NCBI GenBank assembly: GCA_039830035.1
Contig: CP140038.1
Location: 555,107 to 619,106, forward strand
Origin: Buchnera aphidicola (Meitanaphis flavogallis)
GTDB taxonomy: Bacteria; Pseudomonadota; Gammaproteobacteria; Enterobacterales; Enterobacteriaceae
Direction of reading: 5' to 3'
DNA length: 64,000 nucleotides
Shown: in pieces, positions 1 through 10,769 of the stretch
Position numbering within the stretch: position 1 is the stretch's first letter
Layout: every line of letters begins with the position of its first letter
Program-made: the position numbers and the translations under genes
The notes under the pieces: generated by a model
Told to the model about the DNA's origin: nothing
Database searches by the model: none
Seen by the model: only the letters and a program-made list of their open reading frames with translations

Positions 1-989
1 TTCATATTGGACATAACTTAAAAGGAAGAACCAGCAAAGAACTTTTAAATATAGCTGAATCAAAAATATTTAACATTGCAGAAAATCGTTTAAAAAAAAA
101 TGCTAGACCCAAAAATATAGAACAAATATTAGATTCCACCCTACAAAGCATAGAAACACTATTTAATACATCGCATCAAGGAATTACAGGAATTAATACA
201 GGATATCAAGATCTCAATAAAAAAACGTCAGGACTACAACCATCTAATTTAATTATTATAGCAGCCCGTCCTTCAATGGGAAAAACAACATTTGCTATGA
301 ACATTTGCGAAAATATCGCAATGACTTATGAAAAACCTGTTTTAATCTTCAGTTTAGAAATGTCAGGGGAACAAATAATGATGAGAATGTTATCTTCTTT
401 ATCTCGAGTCAATCAAGAAAAAATACGAACAGGACAACTAAATGATGAAGATTGGTCTCGAATTTCTAGTACTATAAATATCTTATTAAAGAAAAAAAAT
501 ATGTATATTGACGACTCATCAACTCTTACTCCTACTGAAATGCGATCAAGATCACGTCAAATCTATCGAGAAAACAACGGATTAAGTTTAATTATGGTTG
601 ATTATTTGCAATTAATTAAAGTTCCATCACTTATAGGAAACAGAACACTAGAAATAGCTGAGGTTTCCAGAACATTAAAAGCACTAGCAAAAGAACTACA
701 AGTACCAATAATAGCATTATCACAATTAAACCGATTATTAGAACAAAGAGGAGACAAACGACCAATTAATTCTGACTTACGTGAATCTGGATCTTTAGAA
801 CAAGATGCAGATCTAATCATGTTTATATATCGAGATGAACTGTATTATAAAAACACAGACTTAAAAGGCATTGCTGAAATAATTATAGGAAAACAAAGAA
901 ACGGACCAATAGGAACAATTAAGTTAACATTTAACGGTCATTGGTCACGATTTGACAATTATTCTAGATCTACATATCATGAAGAATAA
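1..989 (+). CDS. dnaB: Replicative DNA helicase DnaB (5'-truncated by window edge)
   Basis: Hexameric 5'-3' helicase that unwinds DNA at the replication fork and binds primase DnaG. The reading frame is open from base 3, so the true start lies outside the window. An internal ATG at 276 falls inside the Walker A motif (ARPSMGKT) and cannot be the start. Upstream in the same frame are linker residues of the E. coli type (GRTSKELLNIAE, AENR). Further motifs are Walker B (MVDYLQLI), the arginine-rich segment SDLRESGSLEQDAD, and a C-terminus ending GHWSRFDNY as in E. coli. Only the RecA-like C-terminal domain and part of the linker are seen. The identification is secure. Confidence 0.96.
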   Translation, partial: HIGHNLKGRTSKELLNIAESKIFNIAENRLKKNARPKNIEQILDSTLQSIETLFNTSHQGITGINTGYQDLNKKTSGLQPSNLIIIAARPSMGKTTFAMNICENIAMTYEKPVLIFSLEMSGEQIMMRMLSSLSRVNQEKIRTGQLNDEDWSRISSTINILLKKKNMYIDDSSTLTPTEMRSRSRQIYRENNGLSLIMVDYLQLIKVPSLIGNRTLEIAEVSRTLKALAKELQVPIIALSQLNRLLEQRGDKRPINSDLRESGSLEQDADLIMFIYRDELYYKNTDLKGIAEIIIGKQRNGPIGTIKLTFNGHWSRFDNYSRSTYHEE

Positions 990-1230
990 GACGTTTATTT
1001 CTTGTTATAAAACATGAGCCGCAATTTTGATGCTAGTAAAAAATAATATTAAGATATTCTCGCATTAATTAAAAAATATATATATATCATCAATAACATC
1101 CAATATTATTTTACTCATATTTCATTTAAAAAAATTTGTTAACATATAAATGATTGATTTTAAAACATATACATGTAAAATGAATTTATTTAGAATGTTT
1201 AAAACAACATAAAATACGATAAAAATAAGC

Positions 1231-2190
1231 ATGAAAATAAAATTAGGAATTATAATGGATCCTATTTTCTCTATTAATATAAAAAAAGATTCTAGTTTTT
1301 CTATATTATTAGAAGCGCAAAAAAGAAAATATTCAATATATTACATGGAAACATTAGATTTATATCTAAAAAATAACAAACCTTTTTCGAAAGCGAAATT
1401 ATTATTGCTTAAAAACAATAAAAAAAAATGGTTTTTTTTTAAAGAACAGAAAAATATTTCATTATTAGATTTAGATGTAATTTTAATGCGGAAAGACCCT
1501 CCTGTCGATGAACAATATATGTATGTTACTTATATACTCGAGCAAGCTGAAAGTCATGGTGTTTTAATAATTAATAAACCTGGAAGTTTACGAGATTTTA
1601 ACGAAAAATTATCTACCATGTGGTTTCCTGAATTTATTCCTTATACTTTAGTAACCAGCAATATTTCTCAAATCTACAATTTCGTAAATAAACACAAAGA
1701 CATTATAATTAAACCATTAAACGGAATGGGTGGTTTATCTATTTTTAGAATAAAAAAAAATGACCCTAATACGATGGTTATCATTGAAACTATGACTGAT
1801 TATGGAAAAAAATTATGTATATCACAAATTTATATACCAGATATAAAATATGGAGATAAAAGAATATTAATTATCAATGGAAAACCATTTCCATGGTGTT
1901 TAGCTAGAATTCCTAAAATAAACGAAAATAGAGGTAATTTAGCTTCAGGAGGATTAGGAAAAGTTCAAAAACTAACTTTATGCGATTGGAATATAGCTAA
2001 TAATATAGCTCCTGTTCTAAAAAACAAAGGATTATACTTTGTAGGAATTGATATTATTGGAAACAAATTAACTGAAATTAATGTTACTAGTCCAACTTGC
2101 ATACAAGAAATCGAATTTAAATGTAAAATATCTATTAGCAACATCATTCTAAATTTCATAGAACAACATTTAATTACTAAAACTATTTAA
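1231..2190 (+). CDS. gshB: Glutathione synthetase
   Basis: ATP-grasp ligase that joins gamma-glutamylcysteine and glycine to form glutathione in the cytoplasm. It has 319 residues against 316 in E. coli and aligns over its full length. Visible family stretches are KLGIIMDPI at the N-terminus, LDVILMRKDPP, DIIIKPLNGMGGLSIFR (ATP-binding loop), RGNLASGG and TEINVTSPTCIQEIE near the C-terminus, which holds metal and substrate contacts. The ATG at 1231 gives the family N-terminus directly. In E. coli gshB is followed by yqgE and yqgF; here yqgE is missing and a 604-bp gap separates gshB from ruvX/yqgF. Confidence 0.97.
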   Translation: MKIKLGIIMDPIFSINIKKDSSFSILLEAQKRKYSIYYMETLDLYLKNNKPFSKAKLLLLKNNKKKWFFFKEQKNISLLDLDVILMRKDPPVDEQYMYVTYILEQAESHGVLIINKPGSLRDFNEKLSTMWFPEFIPYTLVTSNISQIYNFVNKHKDIIIKPLNGMGGLSIFRIKKNDPNTMVIIETMTDYGKKLCISQIYIPDIKYGDKRILIINGKPFPWCLARIPKINENRGNLASGGLGKVQKLTLCDWNIANNIAPVLKNKGLYFVGIDIIGNKLTEINVTSPTCIQEIEFKCKISISNIILNFIEQHLITKTI

Positions 2191-2281
2191 AATTATCAAT
2201 GTTTTCAAAAACTATTACTCTAAAAAAGTATTAAAAAGTATATAATAATAAAAACTAAAAAATAAAAAAATCATTGTTTAA

Positions 2282-2473
2282 TTGTTATACTTAATTCAAA
2301 AAGTCTATTTCTCAAAATATGTCATATATAAAAACATAATAACAACGAAAATTATAATTAAAAAACTGACCACATATTTAAACACTTTAAATAAACTAAA
2401 ATTAATATATCATTGCAAAAAATATTTTAACTATTTATATACGCCTACAATACTTGAAATTCGATATCTATAA
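2282..2473 (+). pseudogene. yqgE: Possible remnant of yqgE
   Basis: The 604-bp gap between gshB and ruvX (2191-2794) has almost exactly the size of yqgE (about 560 bp), the gene found here in E. coli. A 63-codon open stretch starting with TTG at 2282 carries a pattern like the YqgE N-terminus: VYFSKYVIYKN resembles the region IFRRSVVYICEHN, and TKIIIKK...LNKLKL resembles GIIVNKP...LEKLKI. Downstream frames are full of stops, and only weak scraps such as LDNTMLI recall ILDNAWL. The call rests mainly on position plus a loose pattern, so confidence is low. The rest of the gap shows no other gene. Confidence 0.3.
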
Positions 2474-2794
2474 ACTATACTTTTATGTTATATTTTTTTA
2501 AAAAATACGTTTCTGGCTATCATAATATCAAAACATAATTTTATTATATTCTCTCAAAATACTTTAAAACATATCACTCATCATAATGAGTACTAAAAAT
2601 ACATTAATAACATTAAATTATTACACATAAAAAATTAATTAGACAATACGATGTTAATAAACATTAACCACTAACATTAAAAGAACTAAAATTTTATTTA
2701 ATATCCCCTTGTTATCTCGCAGGCACATTCAATTAAAATATAATGCAAAATAACAGATATTATAATTCACTCTAGGTTTTGGATATACACAATA

Positions 2795-3226
2795 ATGATT
2801 ATTATAGCATTTGATTTCGGAATTAAAAGAATTGGAGTAGCAGTAGGACAAAATATAACAAAAACCGCACAAATTTTACCTTCTATAAAAGTAAAAAATA
2901 AAAAAATAGATTTAATAACATTTAATCTATTATTTCGCGAATGGAAACCATGCCTCATAGTTATTGGATTACCGTTAAATATGGATGGAACAAAACAAAA
3001 CATAACAAAAAAATCAGAACAATTTGCAAAAAAATTGTTTTCGTATTTCAAAATACCTGTCCACTTACATGATGAAAGATTAACAACCATAGAAGCAAGA
3101 ACTACATTATTTGAAATGAATGGATTCAAACATTTTAAACAAGACAAAATTGACTCTACTTCTGCTGCAATTATTTTAGAAAGTTGGTTATCAAATAATG
3201 AAAACATCCTAAAATTGTACATATAA
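2795..3226 (+). CDS. ruvX: YqgF/RuvX family RNase H-fold nuclease
   Basis: Predicted RNase H-fold nuclease of the YqgF family, linked in bacteria to 16S rRNA 5'-end maturation and formerly called a putative Holliday junction resolvase. It has 143 residues against 138 in E. coli. The N-terminal beta-hairpin IIAFDFGIKRIGVAVGQ carries the first catalytic Asp. Other family motifs are VIGLPLNMDGT and the DERLTTIEA segment; a late acidic patch (DKIDSTSAAIILESWL) supplies the last acidic residue. An antisense reading frame of 151 codons over the same region is a shadow. Confidence 0.93.
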   Translation: MIIIAFDFGIKRIGVAVGQNITKTAQILPSIKVKNKKIDLITFNLLFREWKPCLIVIGLPLNMDGTKQNITKKSEQFAKKLFSYFKIPVHLHDERLTTIEARTTLFEMNGFKHFKQDKIDSTSAAIILESWLSNNENILKLYI

Positions 3227-3363
3227 AATTAATGTAAAAATTTATATTAAAATAAACTATTTAAAAATATTTTAATATTATCAACGTATATATGAACGTA
3301 AAAATTACATCAATTTTTACATCCATACTCAATAACATAGATAATAATTTTCAAATATCACTA

Positions 3364-4917
3364 TTAAACCTGTAAAGATTTATTGAATTTTATGTGGATT
3401 TGTTTAACACGCCAAATATCATTTAATATACTAATCATAGCTAATATAAACGATTCAAGAAGATTAATAGATGAACCTATCCCATAAAACATACGGCATC
3501 CATATTGTACTTCAACGTTTATTTGTCCAAAAGCATTATTAATACTATTTTTTTCCACTAAATACAACTTTTTTATTTTAACATTAAAAGTAGTTATCTC
3601 TTTTAATGTTTTACATATTGCATATATTGGCCCATTTTTAGTTATTATACTTTTAGTGTAAACTTTTATTCCACACATTAACATAATTGAAAAATCAGAA
3701 ATTCCATTTAAACCTAATTTTATGCTAAAATCTTTTAACTGAAAATATTCAAATGATTTACCTGTCAACTTAAAAAAAGCTAATATTTCCAAATCATAAT
3801 CAAACACTTGTCCTTTTTTATCAGCAAGTTCTAAAAAAGAAGCATATACATCATTTAAATCATAATCATCATTTTCTTTATATCCCATATTATACATATA
3901 ATGTTTGACTGCAGCTCGACCTGATCGAGAAGTTAAATTTAATCCGATTGGTTTCAAACCAATAGCTTCTGGAATGATTATTTCATAATTTTTTCTATTT
4001 TTTAATACTCCATCTTGATGAATTCCAGATGAATGCGAAAAAGCATTACTTCCTACTATTGCTTTATTTTCAGGAATAGAAACATTACATATTTCACTCA
4101 CTATCTTACTAGTATTATAGATTTCATTACACTTAATATTAGTACGAAGTGAAAAAATATCTGATCTAGTTTGAACAGCCATAATTACTTCTTCTAAAGC
4201 AGCATTTCCAGAACGCTCTCCTATTCCATTAATTGTACCTTCTATTTGTCTAGCTCCTACTTGTATAGCAGAAATTGAATTAGCAACAGCCATTCCTAAA
4301 TCATTATGGCAATGAACAGATACAACAACTGTATCAATATTAGGAACTCTAGAATATAAAGCAGCAATAATTTTCTGAAATTGACTAGGAATAGTGTATC
4401 CTACTGTATCTGGAATATTAATAGTCGTAGCACCAGACTTAATTGCTACTTCTACAATACGACATAAATCGTCTAAATTAGTTCTAGTCGCATCTTCGCA
4501 AGAAAATTCAACATCATCTGTATATTTACGTGCCCTTTTAATAGAACATACTGCCATATTGATAATTTCATCAAATGTTTTTCGTAATTTAGATTTTACA
4601 TGCAAACTAGATGTACCAAGAAATATATGAATTCGAAATGAATCAGAACTTTTCATTGCTTCAGCAGCCACATCTATATCTTTATAAACACATCTCGCTA
4701 AACTACAAATTTTAGAATTTTTAATGTTTTTAGATATAATACAAGTAGATTTAAAATCATTAGGTGATGAAACTGGAAATCCTACTTCCATTACGTCGAC
4801 ACCCAATTTTTCTAAAGCAAAAGCTATTTTTAACTTTTGTTTAACACTCAAGCTAGATTTCAAAGACTGTTCACCATCACGTAACGTTGTATCAAAGATG
4901 ATTAATTGTTGAGTCAT
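3364..4917 (-). CDS. leuA: 2-Isopropylmalate synthase
   Basis: First committed enzyme of leucine synthesis, condensing acetyl-CoA with 2-ketoisovalerate. It has 517 residues against 523 in E. coli and starts [17 protein letters not shown], the classical N-terminus with the metal-binding Asp. The second metal motif [13 protein letters not shown] is at about residue 200, followed by [14 protein letters not shown] and by a full C-terminal regulatory domain, so leucine feedback could persist. In the usual leuABCD order leuA comes first; here it lies last, 440 bp downstream of leuD, and probably has its own promoter. The gene is chromosomal, between ruvX and yggS, rather than on a plasmid as in many Buchnera. 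Confidence 0.97.
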   Translation of the reverse strand: MTQQLIIFDTTLRDGEQSLKSSLSVKQKLKIAFALEKLGVDVMEVGFPVSSPNDFKSTCIISKNIKNSKICSLARCVYKDIDVAAEAMKSSDSFRIHIFLGTSSLHVKSKLRKTFDEIINMAVCSIKRARKYTDDVEFSCEDATRTNLDDLCRIVEVAIKSGATTINIPDTVGYTIPSQFQKIIAALYSRVPNIDTVVVSVHCHNDLGMAVANSISAIQVGARQIEGTINGIGERSGNAALEEVIMAVQTRSDIFSLRTNIKCNEIYNTSKIVSEICNVSIPENKAIVGSNAFSHSSGIHQDGVLKNRKNYEIIIPEAIGLKPIGLNLTSRSGRAAVKHYMYNMGYKENDDYDLNDVYASFLELADKKGQVFDYDLEILAFFKLTGKSFEYFQLKDFSIKLGLNGISDFSIMLMCGIKVYTKSIITKNGPIYAICKTLKEITTFNVKIKKLYLVEKNSINNAFGQINVEVQYGCRMFYGIGSSINLLESFILAMISILNDIWRVKQIHIKFNKSLQV

Positions 4918-5357
4918 TTATTTTCCTAAAAAAATTAAATACATTATGTAATGTGTCATTTAATGATTTATAAAAATACCAAATATCACTATTATTTATT
5001 GTTTACAAACACTCGTATTTTTGTATTGTATATAATAATTCATATTAAATTTTTAAAAAATACTATTAAGATCTATTTTTAAAATAACTTTCATTATTTT
5101 AAAAATCGTTTTAATGAATAAATTTTAGTATACATGTGCTATAAACCAACAATGTTTAAATTAGTTATTAAAAAACTAAATACCATCGCTAACAACATTA
5201 ATGACATAACAATTTAGCTGCAATCAAAAAATTAATAATAAATAATATTAATACAATTCAATTATCTGATATACATTTAAAATGCAAATAATAAAAAATC
5301 AGTATAAATAAATCATACAATATTAATATATAAAAGTATTTCAAAAAATATAATACG
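4918..5357. other. 440-bp gene-free gap inside the leu cluster
   Basis: AT-rich DNA between the leuD stop and the leuA start. I see no open frame, no clear DnaA box (TTATCCACA type) and no readable remnant of repA or ibp, the genes that accompany leuABCD on Buchnera leucine plasmids. Given the permuted gene order it is the place where plasmid backbone would be expected if the cluster entered the chromosome as a circle opened between leuA and leuB. It probably also holds the leuA promoter. Confidence 0.6.
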
Positions 5358-5966
5358 TTAAAAAGATGTAAAAAATCTAGGAATATTATGTTCATAACAT
5401 TCTATTTTTTTAATACATTTCATAGTCAAATCTATGTCATCTAATCCGTGTAATATACAATATTTATAAACAGAATCAATTTCAAAGTTATAATGTTGAT
5501 CATGTACTAAAACTTTATTGTTCAGCAAATCAATAACTATACGCGTATTAGGATCTTTTAATATTGTTTTAAATAATTCGTTTATAACTTTTTTAGACAA
5601 CACTACAGGTAACAAACCATTCTTAATACTATTACTATAAAAAATATCAGCAAAACTAGACGCTAAAATTACTTTAAATCCATAATCTAACAAAGCCCAA
5701 ACAGCATGTTCCCTTGATGAACCACATCCAAAATTTTCTCTTGACAACAATATAGTAGAATTATGATAAAGAGGACTATTTAAAATAAAATTTTTGTTCA
5801 ATGTACAACTACCGTCATCTAAATATCTCCAATCATTAAACAAATGCTTACCAAAACCTGACTTAGTAACCTTTTGCAAAAATTGTTTTGGAATAATCGC
5901 ATCAGTATCTACATTAGACATATCTAAAGGAACTGCTGTTCCAATATGAGAAACAAATTTAGACAT
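5358..5966 (-). CDS. leuD: 3-Isopropylmalate dehydratase small subunit
   Basis: Small (swivel-domain) subunit of isopropylmalate isomerase, acting with LeuC to convert 2- to 3-isopropylmalate. It has 202 residues against 201 in E. coli. The N-terminus reads HIGTAVPLDMSNVDTDAIIP, then FGCGSSREHAVWAL, the substrate-binding loop of the family, and the C-terminal part GLDDIDLTM is intact. It starts 39 bp after the leuC stop, so the two are probably co-transcribed. It is the last gene of the leuB-leuC-leuD unit. Confidence 0.97.
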   Translation of the reverse strand: MSKFVSHIGTAVPLDMSNVDTDAIIPKQFLQKVTKSGFGKHLFNDWRYLDDGSCTLNKNFILNSPLYHNSTILLSRENFGCGSSREHAVWALLDYGFKVILASSFADIFYSNSIKNGLLPVVLSKKVINELFKTILKDPNTRIVIDLLNNKVLVHDQHYNFEIDSVYKYCILHGLDDIDLTMKCIKKIECYEHNIPRFFTSF

Positions 5967-6005
5967 ATTAACTTCCTAAAAAATAATATTTATTTAAATT
6001 TAACA

Positions 6006-7403
6006 CTACAATTTTCTAATATCTACAAAACGGCCAAAAATTGCTGCTGCAGCAGCCATCATAGGGCTAACCAAATGAGTTCTTCCACCTCTTCCTTGAC
6101 GTCCTTCAAAATTTCTATTACTTGTTGAAGCACAACGTTCTTTATTATTTAAATAATCTCCATTCATAGCTAAACACATCGAACATCCTGGATAACGCCA
6201 CTCAAATCCCGATGCAATAAAAATTTTATCTAATCCTTCTTGTTCTGCTTGTCTTTTTACCATTCCCGAACCTGGAACAATAATAGCATGAACAGAACCA
6301 GAAACACGTTTATTTTTAATAATTTTAGCTACATCACGTAAATCTTCTATCCTAGAATTAGTGCATGATCCAATAAAAACCTTATCAACAGATATATCTG
6401 TTAAATACATTCCTGATTCTAATCCCATATAATTTAATGATTTCTCTGCACTATCTCTTTCAAGAAAATCGCTGTATGAATTCAAATCCGGGATTTTTTC
6501 ATCAATAGCAACAACCTGACTAGGATTTGTACCCCAAGTAATTTGCGGAGCAAGAGTAGAAATATCTAACACTATTTTTTTATCAAATATTACTCCTAAA
6601 TCAGACTTTAAAGAACTCCAGTATAATAACGCATTTTTCCAATTTTCTCCTTTTGGAGAATATTTACATTTCTCTAAATATTGAAAAGTAATTTGATCTG
6701 GAGCAATAATTCCCGATTTTGCACCCATTTCAATAACCATGTTACATATAGTCATTCTACTTTCCATACTTAAATGAGAAATTAAATTACCAGAAAACTC
6801 TATTACATATCCAGTCCCACCAGATACACCCAGTGTTTTAATTACAAACAAAATAATATCTTTTGCTGTTATAAAATTACTAATTTTACCATTAATTTCT
6901 ATATTCATGTTTCTATAACGATTTTGTTTTAACGTTTGTGTAGAAAAAACATGTTCTACTTCAGATGTACCAATTCCGAAAGACAATGTACCAAAAGCTC
7001 CATGCGTAGACGTATGAGAATCACCACATACTACAGTCATACCAGGTAAAGTCATACCTTGTTCAGGACCAACAACATGAATAATACCCTGATTAACATG
7101 ATTTAAACCAAATAACTTAACATTAAACTTACGACAATTACTTATTAATGTATTCATTTGTTTTCTAGCTAAATCAGTAGCACAATTTATATCTCTACTA
7201 GTAGTTGGAACATTATGATCCATAGTAGCAAAAGTTTTTTTAGGTTGTCTCAATACTCTATGTTTTAAACGCATTTCATGAAATGCTTGAGGAGAAGTAA
7301 CTTCATGTATTAAATGCAAATCTATATATAAAATTGGGGATTGTCCTTCTTCTTCGCAAACTATATGCGAATCATATAACTTTTGATAAAGTGTTTTTTT
7401 CAT
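6006..7403 (-). CDS. leuC: 3-Isopropylmalate dehydratase large subunit
   Basis: Large subunit of isopropylmalate isomerase, an aconitase-family [4Fe-4S] enzyme. It has 465 residues against 466 in E. coli. Cluster ligands are visible in [14 protein letters not shown] and in [11 protein letters not shown] (Cys-x2-Cys). Substrate-loop motifs [12 protein letters not shown] and [18 protein letters not shown] are intact. Its ATG overlaps the leuB stop by four bases (ATGA), so leuB and leuC are translationally coupled. It depends on the Isc Fe-S assembly genes found at 57-61 kb. Confidence 0.98.
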   Translation of the reverse strand: MKKTLYQKLYDSHIVCEEEGQSPILYIDLHLIHEVTSPQAFHEMRLKHRVLRQPKKTFATMDHNVPTTSRDINCATDLARKQMNTLISNCRKFNVKLFGLNHVNQGIIHVVGPEQGMTLPGMTVVCGDSHTSTHGAFGTLSFGIGTSEVEHVFSTQTLKQNRYRNMNIEINGKISNFITAKDIILFVIKTLGVSGGTGYVIEFSGNLISHLSMESRMTICNMVIEMGAKSGIIAPDQITFQYLEKCKYSPKGENWKNALLYWSSLKSDLGVIFDKKIVLDISTLAPQITWGTNPSQVVAIDEKIPDLNSYSDFLERDSAEKSLNYMGLESGMYLTDISVDKVFIGSCTNSRIEDLRDVAKIIKNKRVSGSVHAIIVPGSGMVKRQAEQEGLDKIFIASGFEWRYPGCSMCLAMNGDYLNNKERCASTSNRNFEGRQGRGGRTHLVSPMMAAAAAIFGRFVDIRKL

Positions 7404-8500
7404 TGTATTCTTCTATGAGATAATAATTGAGAAATAATGTCACCCATTTCACTAGTGCTAGTAAAACTGTTATTATCATCCGATATATCTTTTGTTCGAT
7501 AACCTAAACTTAAAGCTTCATACACTACTTTGTCAATAATGTCTGCTATCAAATCTAGTTGAAAACTATATCTAACTAACATGCTTAATGAAAGAATTAA
7601 TGCAATAGGATTAGCTATGTTTTTTCCTTGAATATCAGGCGCCGAACCACCAGCAGGTTCATATAAGCCAAATTTTTTTTCATTTAAACTAGCAGAGGGT
7701 AACAAACCTATAGAACCAGTAATCATTGCGCATTCGTCTGAAAGTATATCACCAAACAAATTAGAACATAAAATCACATCAAATTGATTAGGATTATTAA
7801 TTATTTGCATAGCAGCATTATCTACGTACAAATGAGATAATTTTACTGTAGGATACTCTAAAGATACACTATTAACCGTATTTCTCCATAATATAGAAGT
7901 TTCTAAAACATTAGCTTTATCAACAGAAGTTAGATGGCACTTTCTCATTAAAGCTAATTTAAACGCAACATGAGCAATTCTTTCAATTTCAAATTGATAA
8001 TATATTTCAGTATCGAAGGAATATTTTTTGAAATTATTATATTTAGTACCTTTTGGATAACCAAAATAAATACCTCCTATTAATTCACGAACACATAAAA
8101 TGTTAAATCCTTTTACAGTTATTTCAGAACGAAGAGGAGACATTGCTTCTAATCCAGGATATAATTGAGCTGGTCTTAAATTTGCAAATAAATTAAAATG
8201 TTTTCTAAGAGGTAACAAAGCACCTCTTTCTGGTTGTAAATTAGGTGGCAAAGTGTTCCATTTCGGACCACCAACAGAACCAAACAAAATTGCATCAGAA
8301 TTTTCGCATCCATTTAATGTATTCTTAGGAAGTGCAACACCGTGTCTGTCTATTGCAATACCACCAATATCATATTCATGTGTTTGAATATTTATGTCAA
8401 AATTTTTTTTGAGTATTCGTAAAATTTTATACCCTTCTCGCATTATTTCAGGTCCAATGCCATCACCAGGTAAAATAGCAATTTTATATCTTTTTTTCAT
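7400..8500 (-). CDS. leuB: 3-Isopropylmalate dehydrogenase
   Basis: NAD-dependent oxidative decarboxylase of leucine synthesis. The open frame extends to 8566, but the extra 22 residues are hydrophobic and unlike the family. The ATG at 8500 gives [20 protein letters not shown], matching known N-termini, 366 residues against 363 in E. coli, and an AAGGAAG ribosome site sits upstream. Motifs are [29 protein letters not shown], the DNAAMQI active-site helix and [17 protein letters not shown] for NAD. It is the first gene of the leuB-leuC-leuD unit and divergent from yggS across about 300 bp. I see no leader peptide or attenuator. Confidence 0.96.
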   Translation of the reverse strand: MKKRYKIAILPGDGIGPEIMREGYKILRILKKNFDINIQTHEYDIGGIAIDRHGVALPKNTLNGCENSDAILFGSVGGPKWNTLPPNLQPERGALLPLRKHFNLFANLRPAQLYPGLEAMSPLRSEITVKGFNILCVRELIGGIYFGYPKGTKYNNFKKYSFDTEIYYQFEIERIAHVAFKLALMRKCHLTSVDKANVLETSILWRNTVNSVSLEYPTVKLSHLYVDNAAMQIINNPNQFDVILCSNLFGDILSDECAMITGSIGLLPSASLNEKKFGLYEPAGGSAPDIQGKNIANPIALILSLSMLVRYSFQLDLIADIIDKVVYEALSLGYRTKDISDDNNSFTSTSEMGDIISQLLSHRRIQ

Positions 8501-8798
8501 ATATAGTGACACTTCCTTACAAAAAACATTTTTTAAAATTAAAAAAATAATACTAAATAAGAGCATAAATAAAATTTATTTAAAAAAAATACTACGTATG
8601 ATACAAAAAATTTTTAATATATTTAAATTTTTAATAAACGATGGTATTATATAAAAAATTTTATGTTAATAAATCATTGTATACAATTATTTTATATATA
8701 TATTTATTAAAAAATTTAATAAAATAATTAATATATAATGTTTTTACCTATTATTAAAATAATATATTTAATACAAATTTCATAACGCAATAATATTT

Positions 8799-9467
8799 AT
8801 GTCACAAATAAAAAAAAACTTAAAATATATACATGAAAAAATTACTTCTATAAGTAATAAATATTGTATTAACCCAAAAAATATAAAAATACTAGCAGTA
8901 AGTAAATCAAGATCTATTCAAGAAATAAAAGAAGCTGTTCAATGTAAACAATACGAATTTGGAGAAAATTATGTGCAAGAAAGTTTATCCAAAATTCGTG
9001 AATTTAAAAACGTTCATTGGCATTTTATAGGACATATTCAATCTAACAAAATACGTACAATATCCACTAATTTTTCGTGGTGTCATACTATAAAAAATGA
9101 AAAAATAGCTAAAGCACTAAATGAATATCGTTGGAATATTATTCCAAAATTAAATGTTTTAATACAAATAAACATTAGAAACAATTTTATTACATCCAGA
9201 ATTAATATAAATAATTTTAAAGATCTAATAAAAAAAATTCTACTATTAAAAAATTTAAATTTACGTGGCATAATGGGCATGCCTAATAAACTTCTTCATT
9301 ATGATGATCAAATAAAATCGTACAAACATGTACAATTATATTTTTCTATAATGCAAGATATATGTTCTTCTGCAGATACTATATCATTAGGAACAAGCCA
9401 CGATATAAAAGCAGCTATAATTTCAGGTAGTACTTTAATAAGAATAGGATCACATATTTTTAATTAA
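8799..9467 (+). CDS. yggS: YggS family pyridoxal 5'-phosphate homeostasis protein
   Basis: Small PLP-binding protein (PLPBP/YggS/PROSC family) with an alanine-racemase-like TIM-barrel fold. It affects vitamin B6 balance and amino- and keto-acid pools and has no known enzymatic reaction. It has 222 residues against 234 in E. coli. The PLP lysine is in ILAVSKSRS; FGENYVQESLSKI, WHFIGHIQSNK, RGIMGMP and ISLGTSHDIKAAI are family hallmarks. The start ATG follows the divergent leuB promoter region. It may matter here because several pathways in the window use PLP enzymes or branched-chain keto acids. Confidence 0.95.
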   Translation: MSQIKKNLKYIHEKITSISNKYCINPKNIKILAVSKSRSIQEIKEAVQCKQYEFGENYVQESLSKIREFKNVHWHFIGHIQSNKIRTISTNFSWCHTIKNEKIAKALNEYRWNIIPKLNVLIQINIRNNFITSRININNFKDLIKKILLLKNLNLRGIMGMPNKLLHYDDQIKSYKHVQLYFSIMQDICSSADTISLGTSHDIKAAIISGSTLIRIGSHIFN

Positions 9468-9898
9468 AAAAATAGTTTGTTTAAAAAATTACATATTTTA
9501 CTATTTCATAATAAAATTATTATTTTAATATATTATAAAGTTGTACAATTAACTCTAAGTATCAATAAAATATTAACTCTAATTTCAATATACATATACA
9601 TTCGTATGTATTTTAATAAATATTCTGAAAACAATCATTTATAAAAATACAAAATTTAATAATGCATATCTTAAACATTTTTCTAAAACAATCGTTTTTT
9701 AAAAACATTTTTATTTTAATACAAGTATAAATGTATATTTGTATTTAATTTAATACTTATATTTATGTTCATTAACAACGTACTTTCGCATATAATAATA
9801 TACCTATAAATACTTACAAAAAATAAAATTAAAAAATACATTGAATGAAATGGTATAATTAATATTTAAAACGCATTTTTTAAAAGACAAATTTAAAC
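9468..9898. other. 431-bp intergenic region yggS/trmB
   Basis: Convergent gap between yggS (plus) and trmB (minus). It is almost pure A+T with many short direct repeats of low complexity. I see no open frame, RNA gene or strong hairpin. In E. coli several genes lie between yggS and trmB, so this is probably residue from their deletion, but no motif of them is readable. Confidence 0.6.
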
Positions 9899-10615
9899 CT
9901 ATCGAACAATAAACATCAAATCAAATATAGTATTACCCAAGCTTCTCCCTCTTTTTTCAAAGTGAGTGACAGGACGGGAATCAGGCTTAACAATATAATT
10001 ACTATGTTTAGATAAATTAATATATTCATCTATACTACCAATTATAGATAGTATTTCTTCTGCATATGATTGACAATCAGTAGATATATGTAATATTCCA
10101 CCATTTGGAACTAATTTTTTCAATACTAGTTCTGCAAAATATCTGGTAAATATTCTTCTTTTTCGATGACGTCTTTTTAACCACGGATCTGGGAAAAAAA
10201 TTTGAACTTTAAATATACTTTTATCACAAATCATGCTATTTAATACTTCTACCGCGTCATAATAAATAATTCTAATATTTTTTAAATTATACATATGAAT
10301 ATATTTTAAACACGAAATAACACCAGGTGGATAAACTTCAACTCCTAAAAAATTTTTAGATGAACAGTTTAATGCAGTTCTACACAGTGAAAAACCCATT
10401 CCAAATCCAATTTCTAATACTATTGGATTATTTACAGTAAAAAAGTTATTTGCATTTATATAAGATAACTGAAAATTTATTCCAAATTTTGGCCAAAATT
10501 TATTAAAAAAATCATGTTTATTACGACTTAACTTTCTATTTCTAAATACAAAACTACGTACTTTACGTAAAAAAACACCATTTTTACTATATTTTAATGT
10601 AACAACGTTACGCAT
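9899..10615 (-). CDS. trmB: tRNA (guanine-N7-)-methyltransferase
   Basis: SAM-dependent enzyme making m7G46 in the variable loop of tRNAs. It has 238 residues against 239 in E. coli. The SAM motif VLEIGFGMGFSL is near residue 70 and the hallmark FPDPWLKRRHRKRR at about residues 147-160. ISTDCQSYAEE and the C-terminal SRPVTHFEKRG, which contains the conserved TxxE/R residues for guanine binding, are present. It is divergent from mutY across about 150 bp, as in E. coli (trmB-mutY-yggX neighbourhood). Confidence 0.97.
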   Translation of the reverse strand: MRNVVTLKYSKNGVFLRKVRSFVFRNRKLSRNKHDFFNKFWPKFGINFQLSYINANNFFTVNNPIVLEIGFGMGFSLCRTALNCSSKNFLGVEVYPPGVISCLKYIHMYNLKNIRIIYYDAVEVLNSMICDKSIFKVQIFFPDPWLKRRHRKRRIFTRYFAELVLKKLVPNGGILHISTDCQSYAEEILSIIGSIDEYINLSKHSNYIVKPDSRPVTHFEKRGRSLGNTIFDLMFIVR

Positions 10616-10769
10616 GATTATAATGTTAAAAAATTTTCTTCATGTATTTTAATAGTATACTATACTACTTCACATGTATAACATATAGTATTCAATTTTA
10701 TGTTCATGCTGTTCATTAAACATGCAAAAAAAACAAGAAAAACTTAATATAAAATTATATAGACATCTC

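Noticed and set aside
2767..3222. 151-codon open frame antisense to ruvX
   Set aside because: Covers the well-identified ruvX on the other strand, has no family pattern or ribosome site, and is a typical shadow of a conserved AT-rich gene.
8501..8566. Hydrophobic N-terminal extension of leuB
   Set aside because: Not found in the family; the ATG at 8500 has a ribosome site and gives the conserved start.
8394..8654. 86-codon plus-strand frame across the leuB start
   Set aside because: Mostly antisense to leuB and the remainder is low-complexity A+T; no ribosome site.
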